Below, in pieces: positions 1 through 5,091 of a DNA stretch of 5,816 nucleotides. Source of the stretch: UBA7446 sp049596455 (GTDB lineage: Bacteria > Bacteroidota > Bacteroidia > Flavobacteriales > Flavobacteriaceae). The stretch spans positions 1 to 5,816 of the forward strand of contig JBMYLP010000021.1 in the NCBI GenBank assembly GCA_049596455.1, read 5' to 3'. The notes beneath the pieces are model-generated. The model had not been told where the DNA came from. It searched no databases and saw only the letters and a list, made by a program, of their open reading frames with translations. Each line of letters starts with the position of its first letter. Position 1 is the first letter of the stretch. The position numbers and the translations under genes were made by a program.

Positions 1-76
1 GTGCAGAGGGAACAATTTTGTGGGTTTTCGCAGCGAAAAAGTCTAGAAATTGCGTGCGGATATGTTGTGCTTTCAT
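1..76 (-). CDS. alaS: Alanine--tRNA ligase, N-terminal fragment (cut by window edge)
   Basis: Read on the minus strand, an ATG at 76 opens a frame of 25 codons that runs off the left edge. The peptide begins MKAQHIRTQFLDFF and continues AAKTHKIVPSA. This matches the conserved start of bacterial alanyl-tRNA synthetase, a cytoplasmic class II enzyme that charges tRNA-Ala with alanine; the family typically begins M-K-x-x-x-I-R-x-x-F-L-x-F-F followed by K-x-H-x-I-V-P-S-A. Only the first residues of the aminoacylation domain are visible, so catalytic motifs cannot be checked. The frame is intact, with no frameshift in the run of five T. The gene is divergent from the M23 peptidase gene, with 83 bases between the two start codons. 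No clear TAnnTTTG element for alaS is visible in that gap. The identity rests on the 25-residue match alone, but that stretch is very characteristic. Confidence 0.88.
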   Translation of the reverse strand, partial: MKAQHIRTQFLDFFAAKTHKIVPSA

Positions 77-84
77 GAAACCTG

Positions 85-114
85 TTAGTGGTTAGTCCGA
101 AATATGTATCTTTG
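85..114 (+). promoter_or_regulatory. Probable promoter of the M23 peptidase-MerR unit
   Basis: TATCTTTG at 107-114 is an exact match to the Bacteroidota -7 consensus TAnnTTTG. A weak -33 element, TTAG at 85-88 (consensus TTTG), lies 18 bases upstream. Transcription would start near 120, leaving a 5' leader of about 40 bases before the ATG at 160. The leader holds a small inverted repeat (GTAAAA 137-142 with TTTTAC 151-156). The promoter covers the alternative GTG start at 88, which argues for translation from 160. Confidence 0.6.
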
Positions 115-159
115 TCAGATACTTTGTTTCGACGGAGTAAAAATAGTACATTTTACGTA

Positions 160-1137
160 ATGGCAAAGGTAAAGTATTACTACGACCAAGAAAGTTTATC
201 GTATCGACAAATTGAAGTAAGAAGTAGAAAAAAGGTCCGAAACGTTCTGGCTTTTATTCTTGCTTCTGCATTGTTTGGTGCTGGTTTTTTGTTGTTCCTA
301 CTCTCTACTCCACTACTTAGTACACCAACTGAAATTTCACAAGCGCGAGAGTTAGAAAATTACAAGCTCAACTACGAGCAACTCCAACGCAAAATGGCTC
401 AGGTAGAGCAAGTATTGGACCATCTGCAAGAACGCGACAACCAAATTTATCGTGTTGTTTTTGAAACAAATCCTATAAGCGACGATGTACGAAAGGCAGG
501 TTTTGGGGGTGCCAATAGATATAAAAATTTAGAAGGTTTTGCTAATTCAGATTTGATTATCAGCACAACCAAACGGCTGGATATTTTGTCTAAGCAAATG
601 GTAGTACAGTCCAAATCCTTCGACGAAGTACAACGTCTGGCACTAGACAAGGAAAAACTATTAGCAGCCATTCCGTCCATTCAACCTGTTACAAATGAAG
701 ACCTTACTCGAATGGCTTCTGGATTTGGTTGGCGTACCGACCCGTTTACAAAAGCCAGACGCAGACACAAGGGAATGGATTTTACCGCACCACGAGGGAC
801 ACCCATTTACGCTACTAGCGATGGTGTTGTAAAAAGAGCCGATAACCGCTCGTCAGGTTATGGGCGACACATTCGAATTGATCACGGATATGGCTATACC
901 ACGCTGTATGCGCATTTGAGCAAATACAATGTAAAACGCGGGCAACGTGTTAAGCGCGGCGATATTATTGGCTATGTGGGCAATACGGGGCGTTCGCAAG
1001 CACCACATTTGCATTATGAAGTACTAAAAGATGGTGTGGCTGTAAATCCCATTAACTTCTATTCTGGTGACTTGAGTCCCGAAGAATTTGAGGCTATGCT
1101 TGAGGTTGCCAGCCGTGAGAACCAATCGCTTGACTAA
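160..1137 (+). CDS. Membrane-anchored M23 family metallopeptidase (murein hydrolase)
   Basis: A 325-residue protein of the M23 (LytM/lysostaphin-like) zinc endopeptidases, which cut peptide cross-links in peptidoglycan. The N-terminal cytoplasmic stretch (MAKVKYYYDQ, about 1-28) is typical of Bacteroidota members. One transmembrane helix follows at about 29-50, then a predicted periplasmic coiled coil at about 57-97, and the M23 domain at about 188-300. All zinc and catalytic positions are visible: H203 and D207 (HKGMD), H252 (LYAHL), and H283 and H285 (HLHYE). The enzyme therefore looks catalytically competent, unlike degenerate EnvC- or NlpD-type activators. The frame is open back to a GTG at 88, but the ATG at 160 is preferred because the promoter covers 88 and because the family starts with this motif. 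The stop codon overlaps the start of the MerR gene by one base. Its precise cell-wall role cannot be read from sequence. Confidence 0.92.
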   Translation: MAKVKYYYDQESLSYRQIEVRSRKKVRNVLAFILASALFGAGFLLFLLSTPLLSTPTEISQARELENYKLNYEQLQRKMAQVEQVLDHLQERDNQIYRVVFETNPISDDVRKAGFGGANRYKNLEGFANSDLIISTTKRLDILSKQMVVQSKSFDEVQRLALDKEKLLAAIPSIQPVTNEDLTRMASGFGWRTDPFTKARRRHKGMDFTAPRGTPIYATSDGVVKRADNRSSGYGRHIRIDHGYGYTTLYAHLSKYNVKRGQRVKRGDIIGYVGNTGRSQAPHLHYEVLKDGVAVNPINFYSGDLSPEEFEAMLEVASRENQSLD

Positions 1138-1457
1138 TGCGACGTCAACTCCCAGAAAAATTGTACTACAGTATTGGTGAAGTTGCCGAAGCTTTTGACG
1201 TAAACCCCTCTTTGATTCGGTTTTGGGAAAAGGAATTCCAACTTATAAGTCCAAAAAAAACGCAACGTGGGACGCGTAAGTTTTCTGCTAAAGACATTGA
1301 AAAACTAGAACTCATTTACACCCTAGTCAAAGAACGTGGTTTCACGTTGGAAGGTGCCAAAAAGCAGTTAAAACAAGGGGACAAAGGAACACTAGAGGTG
1401 CTAAAAAAACTGCAGAAAATTCGTCAGGAGCTTCTTCGCATTAGGGATGAGATGTAA
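1137..1457 (+). CDS. Small MerR family transcriptional regulator
   Basis: A 106-residue protein with a MerR-type winged helix-turn-helix at its N terminus. The pattern YYSIGEVAEAFDVNPSLIRF at about 10-29 is the helix-turn-helix, and the stretch to about 75, including W30, E31, R44 and the Y/F-S wing around 47-51, completes the DNA-binding fold. Residues 80-106 form a short, charged helix rather than the long dimerisation coiled coil and effector-binding domain of classical MerR proteins, so no metal or drug ligand can be inferred. No cysteine is present, which argues against metal sensing. Its ATG overlaps the M23 peptidase stop codon (TAATG), so it is probably translationally coupled and co-transcribed. 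This pairing suggests a link with cell-envelope control, but the targets are unknown. The stop codon abuts that of der on the opposite strand. Confidence 0.88.
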   Translation: MRRQLPEKLYYSIGEVAEAFDVNPSLIRFWEKEFQLISPKKTQRGTRKFSAKDIEKLELIYTLVKERGFTLEGAKKQLKQGDKGTLEVLKKLQKIRQELLRIRDEM

Positions 1458-2762
1458 CTATTTCTTTCGAATAAAAATATCAATCGTTACCCCGTTAAAG
1501 TTGAATTCAGAACGGATTTTATTTTCTAAAAATCTTTTGTAGGGTTCCTTAACATACTGGGGCAGGTTGCAGAAAAAAGCAAACTGTGGGTGTGGCGAAT
1601 GAAGCTGTGTTGCAAACTTTATCTTCACATATTTTCCTTTGATAGCCGGCGGAGGATTTTTTTCAATTATCGGTAAAATAAAATCGTTCAATTTGCGAGT
1701 GGGAATGCGCTGCGAACGCCTTTTATACACATCTACAGCGGTTTCTATTGCCTTAAACACACGTTGTTTGGTGAGTGAGGAGATAAAAATGATGGGGACA
1801 TCTATAAATGGAGCGATTTCTTTTCGAATTTGGTCTTCAATCTGTTTGGTGGTACTCGTATTTTTATCAACTAAATCCCATTTGTTAACCAAAATCACTA
1901 CCCCTTTATGGTTTCGAGCTGCCAGCCAAAAAATATTTTTTACTTGGGAATCAAACGTCCGTGTGGCATCAAAAATCAACATACACACGTCTGAATACTC
2001 AATAGAGCGCAACGCACGCATTACGGAGTAGAACTCAATGTTGGCTTTTACTTTTGATTTCCTCCGTATACCGGCAGTGTCGACCAAACAAAATTCAAAC
2101 CCAAAACGGTTGTATACCGTGTCAATACTGTCCCGGGTAGTGCCCGCTTCGTCTTTCACAATGTTTCTGGGCTCACCAATTAGGGCATTTACAAATGAAG
2201 ATTTTCCTGCATTGGGTCTTCCTACCACAGCAAAACGTGGAAGATCTTCGCGAGTGGTGGTTGTGTGAAGAGGTAACGCATCAACCAGTGCATCGAGAAG
2301 CTCTCCAGTACCGCCGCCATTAATAGCAGAAATGTGATATAAGTTTTCGATTCCCAAAGAGTAAAACTCTACTGTTGCAGGCACACGCAGCGCGTTATCC
2401 ACCTTGTTGACGACTAGGAAAACAGGTTTGTCAGACTTGCGTAGCAACTTTGCTACTTCCTCGTCCATAACATTTGGACCCATTTCAACATCAACTAAAA
2501 ATAGTATAGCATCTGCTTCATAAATGGCAAGCTCAACCTGCTGATCAATTTCTTTTTCGTAAGCATCATCGCCACCTACTACATATCCGCCCGTATCTAT
2601 AAGTGTAAATTCACGACCGTTCCAATCGGCATTTCCATAATGTCTATCACGAGTTACACCACTCGATGCATCAACAATAGCTTCCCTGCGCTGTACTAAA
2701 CGATTAAATAATGTGGATTTACCCACATTCGGTCTACCAACAATTGCTACTAGGTTTCTCAT
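1458..2762 (-). CDS. der: Ribosome biogenesis GTPase Der (EngA), double GTPase
   Basis: A 434-residue protein with the family's unique tandem GTPase layout. The first G domain has a P-loop GRPNVGKS (9-16), DTGG (56-59) and NKVD (119-122). The second has GRPNAGKS (181-188), DTAG (228-231) and NKWD (293-296). A C-terminal KH-like domain follows from about 350. Length and motif order are normal for Der, an essential cytoplasmic GTPase that binds the large ribosomal subunit during its late assembly. The start ATG at 2762 gives the canonical MRNLVAIVGRPNVGKS opening. It lies 31 bases downstream of era and has its own promoter-like element, so it may be transcribed both from that and by read-through from era. 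The TAG stop abuts the convergent MerR gene, with no room for a dedicated terminator. Nothing is missing or truncated. Confidence 0.98.
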   Translation of the reverse strand: MRNLVAIVGRPNVGKSTLFNRLVQRREAIVDASSGVTRDRHYGNADWNGREFTLIDTGGYVVGGDDAYEKEIDQQVELAIYEADAILFLVDVEMGPNVMDEEVAKLLRKSDKPVFLVVNKVDNALRVPATVEFYSLGIENLYHISAINGGGTGELLDALVDALPLHTTTTREDLPRFAVVGRPNAGKSSFVNALIGEPRNIVKDEAGTTRDSIDTVYNRFGFEFCLVDTAGIRRKSKVKANIEFYSVMRALRSIEYSDVCMLIFDATRTFDSQVKNIFWLAARNHKGVVILVNKWDLVDKNTSTTKQIEDQIRKEIAPFIDVPIIFISSLTKQRVFKAIETAVDVYKRRSQRIPTRKLNDFILPIIEKNPPPAIKGKYVKIKFATQLHSPHPQFAFFCNLPQYVKEPYKRFLENKIRSEFNFNGVTIDIFIRKK

Positions 2763-2772
2763 GATAAGGTTA

Positions 2773-2805
2773 CAAAGGTAATTTAGTTAAAGGTCAATAA
2801 CCAAA
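2773..2805 (-). promoter_or_regulatory. Internal promoter for der, -33 box inside era
   Basis: On the minus strand TTTG (2805-2802) is followed after 21 bases by TACCTTTG (2780-2773), which fits the Bacteroidota consensus TTTG-N19..21-TAnnTTTG. The -33 box lies within the last codons of era and the -7 box in the 31-base era-der gap. Transcription would start near 2766, giving a very short leader before the ATG at 2762. Confidence 0.6.
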
Positions 2806-3666
2806 ACGTTTCAAAGAATTGGGGTTTGAACGCCAATCTTTACTGACTTTTACAAAAAGTTCTAAATGAATTTTCTTGTCAAAAAAGCCTTCTAAATCTT
2901 TGCGTGCCAGTGTCCCTACTTTTTTTAAGGCTTCCCCTTTATGTCCAATTAAAATTCCTTTTTGAGAATTGCGTTCAACGTAAATTATTGCCTGAATTTT
3001 AATGATTTTTTCGGATGCTTTAAAAAGTTCCGTTTCTACCTCAACCGCGTATGGAATTTCTTTATCGTATAAAAGCAATATTTTTTCACGAATGACTTCG
3101 TTTACCACAAACCGCTCAGACCTATCGGTAAGCTGATCTTTGGGGAAATACGGAGGATGCTCTGGTAAAAGCGAAACAATTTCTTCAACTAAAGCATCGG
3201 TTTGAAATTTTTCTAAAGCAGAAATGCTCCAAATCTTTGCAAGAGGAAGTTGTTCTTTCCATTCGTCAATGGTTTCTTCAAGTAATTGTTGATTTCCTAT
3301 GTCTATCTTATTAATAGCTAGAATAAGAGGTTTTGTGGTTTTTGCCAATCGAGAAATTACTTCAGGGTGTTTTGATTTTTTTTGCCCAATTTCAACCATA
3401 TAAATCAGCACATCGGCATCATCAAAAACAGATTGTACGGCCTCCATCATGCTCTCTTGGAGCTTGTATGCAGGTGCAATTATACCAGGGGTATCAGACA
3501 GAATTAATTGATAGTCAGCGGAATTGCGCATTCCCAATATTCGATGACGAGTGGTTTGCGCTTTGGCAGTGGTAATTGCGAGTTTTTCACCCAAAATGGC
3601 ATTGGTAAGCGTAGACTTCCCGACATTTGGACTTCCGATGATATTTACAAAACCCGCTTTATGCAT
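2794..3666 (-). CDS. era: Ribosome-assembly GTPase Era
   Basis: A 290-residue Era protein, a cytoplasmic GTPase that binds the 3' end of 16S rRNA and assists small-subunit maturation. Visible motifs are the P-loop GSPNVGKS (11-18), the switch I region AQTTRH (36-41), DTPG (58-61), NKID (119-122), SAL (149-151), and a C-terminal type II KH RNA-binding domain with GHKG (241-244). Length is normal for the family. The frame is open 19 codons further upstream, to 3723. I chose the ATG at 3666 (MHKAGFVNIIGSPNVGKS) because it matches the usual start of Bacteroidota Era. A TACCTTTG promoter element also sits just before it, and the longer version would overlap the tRNA promoter. der follows 31 bases downstream, so the two ribosome-assembly GTPases form a likely operon. 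The gene is divergent from tRNA-fMet. Confidence 0.97.
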   Translation of the reverse strand: MHKAGFVNIIGSPNVGKSTLTNAILGEKLAITTAKAQTTRHRILGMRNSADYQLILSDTPGIIAPAYKLQESMMEAVQSVFDDADVLIYMVEIGQKKSKHPEVISRLAKTTKPLILAINKIDIGNQQLLEETIDEWKEQLPLAKIWSISALEKFQTDALVEEIVSLLPEHPPYFPKDQLTDRSERFVVNEVIREKILLLYDKEIPYAVEVETELFKASEKIIKIQAIIYVERNSQKGILIGHKGEALKKVGTLARKDLEGFFDKKIHLELFVKVSKDWRSNPNSLKRFGY

Positions 3667-3670
3667 ATTG

Positions 3671-3678
3671 CAAAGGTA
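3671..3678 (-). promoter_or_regulatory. -7 promoter element of era, probably leaderless mRNA
   Basis: TACCTTTG (3678-3671, minus) exactly fits TAnnTTTG and ends only four bases before the era ATG at 3666. With the usual distance to the transcription start, the mRNA would begin at or next to the start codon. The -33 element is poor: the best candidate is TTG at 3704-3702, 23 bases upstream. It lies 17 bases from the tRNA promoter's -33 box, facing the other way. Confidence 0.5.
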
Positions 3679-3695
3679 GGGATTCACAGAGGCAC

Positions 3696-3726
3696 TTTGC
3701 CCAATACGAGGAATTTTGTACATTTG
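3696..3726 (+). promoter_or_regulatory. Promoter of the initiator tRNA gene
   Basis: TTTG (3696-3699), 19 bases, then TACATTTG (3719-3726) is a full match to the Bacteroidota promoter consensus. It ends 10 bases before the first base of the tRNA at 3737, so the primary transcript would need only a very short 5' leader to be trimmed. It is divergent from, and interleaved with, the region upstream of era. Confidence 0.7.
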
Positions 3727-3736
3727 CCGTCCATAT

Positions 3737-3809
<73 letters not shown>

Positions 3810-3814
3810 CAAAG

Positions 3815-3846
3815 AAGCTCCTTGAGAAATCAAGGAGCTTTTATTT
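3815..3846 (+). terminator. Intrinsic terminator of tRNA-fMet
   Basis: AAGCTCCTTGA (3815-3825) pairs perfectly over 11 bp with TCAAGGAGCTT (3830-3840) around a GAAA tetraloop, followed by a T-rich tail (TTATTTT). It starts six bases after the end of the tRNA. Its left arm is also part of a longer-range 13-bp inverted repeat (3808-3820 with 3911-3923). Confidence 0.9.
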
Positions 3847-3851
3847 TGAAG

Positions 3852-3876
3852 TCAAATGATGCTTGCATCTATTTGA
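3852..3876. repeat. Imperfect hairpin in the tRNA-downstream region
   Basis: TCAAATGATGC (3852-3862) pairs with GCATC-T-ATTTGA (3865-3876) in 11 bp with one bulged T at 3870 and a two-base spacer. It lacks a T tract and so is not an evident terminator. A hairpin this tight would open at its tip in RNA. Confidence 0.6.
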
Positions 3877-3893
3877 TGAAAAAATACAAGTTG

Positions 3894-3910
3894 TCATTAT
3901 GAAATAATGA
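3894..3910. repeat. Perfect 7-bp hairpin, AT-rich
   Basis: TCATTAT (3894-3900) and ATAATGA (3904-3910) are perfect reverse complements around a GAA loop. The hairpin lies directly against the right arm of the 13-bp inverted repeat. Confidence 0.6.
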
Positions 3911-3963
3911 GAGCTTCTTTGTACAAGCATCTCTATTGTGGTCCAACGAGCATAGCGAGTTAC

Positions 3964-3978
3964 TCCAGCTCCCGCTAC
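3964..3978 (+). repeat. Direct repeat, copy 2 (duplicate of the tRNA 3' end)
   Basis: TCCAGCTCCCGCTAC is identical over 15 bases to 3796-3810. The bases before it (CGAGTTAC) partly resemble the tRNA T loop (TTCGAG) but do not form a T arm, so this is a tail fragment and not a second tRNA. It lies 17 bases beyond the end of the minus-strand T9SS gene. Confidence 0.85.
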
Positions 3979-3995
3979 TAAAAACAGGCTAAAAC

Positions 3996-4442
3996 TTATT
4001 CTTTTATGACTTTGGCTACAGCTTTGATAATGTCCTTATTGTCATAGATACGCAGTAAATACACCCCTTTGGGCAAATTCTGTAATGAAATAGTACCCTG
4101 TTTTTCTAATAAATCCCCCTTTCTTACAAGCTTACCAGAAAGCGCATAAAGGGTAAAATAGTGTTTTGGTGTTGGAGTCTCAATATTTAAAATTTCACGA
4201 ACGGGATTGGGATATATTGAAATAGCTGTGGTCATGTTCACCTCGACTTTAATCAGTATGGGTGCCTGAAATCCGTACAAAAAAGAAGATTGTGACTTAG
4301 GAGCAATAGGTTGCCCCACAGTTTGTTGCACCTTGGCTGTCGAACTGTTTGTCCCGGAGTGAATTGCGCTTCTTACAACATTTTGGGAAAAAACAAAAGT
4401 GGAAGATATTGCGCTAAGAAAAATAATTATTGTAATTTTCAT
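3996..4442 (-). CDS. Small secreted protein with T9SS type A C-terminal sorting domain
   Basis: A 148-residue protein of Bacteroidota type IX secretion cargo form. A signal peptide is visible at 1-20 (MKITIIIFLS...FVFSQ). The middle part, about 21-65, contains VQQTVGQPI and YGFQAPI, a pattern I associate with short Flavobacteria surface proteins. From about 73 to the end is a type A sorting domain with IYPNP (76-80), a central LYALSGKLVRKG, LPKGVYLLRI (123-132) and a lysine-rich last strand. The sorting domain should direct export through the T9SS and attachment to the cell surface. The passenger is only about 45 residues, so the protein is almost all targeting signal and no enzymatic domain is present. 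The frame extends upstream to 4502, but the ATG at 4442 gives the proper signal peptide and avoids overlap with the divergent gene at 4456. Function is unknown. Confidence 0.85.
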   Translation of the reverse strand: MKITIIIFLSAISSTFVFSQNVVRSAIHSGTNSSTAKVQQTVGQPIAPKSQSSFLYGFQAPILIKVEVNMTTAISIYPNPVREILNIETPTPKHYFTLYALSGKLVRKGDLLEKQGTISLQNLPKGVYLLRIYDNKDIIKAVAKVIKE

Positions 4443-4456
4443 GCTCAATAAAGATA
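4433..4456. promoter_or_regulatory. Overlapping divergent promoter candidates
   Basis: On the plus strand TAATTTTC (4433-4440) matches seven of eight positions allowed by TAnnTTTG, with TTG (4409-4411) 21 bases upstream; it would serve the gene at 4456. On the minus strand TATCTTTA (4456-4449) also matches seven of eight and would serve the gene starting at 4442 with almost no leader. Both are imperfect. Each lies in or beside the start of the opposing gene, so simultaneous firing may interfere. Confidence 0.35.
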
Positions 4457-5091
4457 TGAGATTTATTAAAATATTTACTTTCTTTTTTTTAATATGGAGC
4501 ATACAAGCCTTGAGTGCTCAAAGTATTTTATTTGAAGTTGGACAAACCTCATCTGGTTTTACTCACAACAGTGCTTCTGGTCCCGAAGCGTTTTTTTTTA
4601 GCGATAAGGGCCAAGTATTAAAAGTTTCGTTTATTCAAGATTTTTTGAAAACCCATGAAGTAAGCTTTGGTGCATCCCTTTTTGAAGCCAATAGTTTGGG
4701 GCAGGTTATTACTACAGAATTGGATTATCGTACGCAATTTTTAGGGGTTTTTGCACTGTCACATTTTAATGTGCTTTCCCTAGCCAACAGAAGCTATTGT
4801 GCTTCGTGTACTGATTTTAATTTTTACCTAAATGCAGGTGTTCAATTTTCTTCATTACTCAGCGGTACTCAAAAAATTAACACCGACACTTACAATTTAA
4901 GGGGGATTGAAGATTTTAAGGGGATTTGGTTTTCGCCAATACTGGGCACTAAAGTTCGCTTTGATGCTTCTGACATAATTAGTTTAATTTTAACATACAA
5001 TTACATCCCCATGTTGAACGTTACAGATACAGAGGAAGACTTTAAAATTAATTCGAATCAACTCACAATTGGCGTTCGTTTATGGTTATAA
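4456..5091 (+). CDS. Secreted, probably outer-membrane beta-barrel protein of unknown function
   Basis: A 211-residue protein I do not recognise as a named family. A signal peptide is clear at about 1-22 (MRFIKIFTFF...ALSAQ). The mature part shows repeated alternating polar and hydrophobic stretches typical of beta strands, with many aromatic residues, and ends NQLTIGVRLWL, which resembles a final barrel strand. An outer-membrane beta-barrel or periplasmic beta protein is therefore likely, by inference from pattern only. Two cysteines (115 and 118, CASC) could form a disulfide. The start at 4456 was chosen because it gives the best signal peptide; earlier in-frame ATGs at 4399 and 4441 would overlap the divergent T9SS gene. 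Two T runs lie inside the gene: eight at 4483-4490 and nine at 4591-4599. The last 10 bases overlap the next gene, suggesting a coupled envelope operon. Confidence 0.8.
   Translation: MRFIKIFTFFFLIWSIQALSAQSILFEVGQTSSGFTHNSASGPEAFFFSDKGQVLKVSFIQDFLKTHEVSFGASLFEANSLGQVITTELDYRTQFLGVFALSHFNVLSLANRSYCASCTDFNFYLNAGVQFSSLLSGTQKINTDTYNLRGIEDFKGIWFSPILGTKVRFDASDIISLILTYNYIPMLNVTDTEEDFKINSNQLTIGVRLWL

Larger units (their letters stand above)
3811..3963. other. Gene-free, structure-rich segment between two tRNA-end copies
   Basis: The 153 bases between the two copies of the tRNA 3' end hold the terminator, two further hairpins and the right arm of the 13-bp inverted repeat, but no credible reading frame. 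The arrangement resembles a small element bounded by attachment-site-like repeats, or a tRNA-derived non-coding repeat. No integrase, transposase or other mobility gene lies inside, so it cannot be an autonomous element. Whether other copies exist in the genome cannot be judged from this window. Confidence 0.45.

Noticed and set aside
24..50. Possible frameshift in alaS at the run of five A (36-40)
   Set aside because: Careful reading gives D-F-F-A-A-K-T-H-K-I-V-P-S-A in one frame. The apparent shift came from miscounting the run.
137..156. GTAAAA/TTTTAC inverted repeat in the peptidase leader as an operator
   Set aside because: Six AT-rich base pairs around an eight-base loop are weak and could be chance. 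There is no second copy in the window to support a binding site for the MerR protein.
88..159. GTG start at 88 giving an M23 peptidase longer by 24 residues
   Set aside because: The GTG lies upstream of, and adjacent to, the -7 element at 107-114, so it would be outside the likely transcript. The ATG at 160 gives the family-typical MAKVKYYYD start.
1639..2268. Plus-strand reading frames at 1639-2031 and 2038-2268
   Set aside because: They lie wholly inside der on the opposite strand, with no domain pattern or start signal; they are shadows of the der codons.
3667..3723. Longer Era starting at 3723
   Set aside because: The 19 extra residues precede the conserved start of the family, overlap the tRNA promoter, and lie upstream of the TACCTTTG element next to 3666.
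3924..3978. A second, degenerate tRNA gene
   Set aside because: Only the last 14 tRNA bases plus one match. No D arm, anticodon arm or complete T arm can be formed, so it is a tail fragment.
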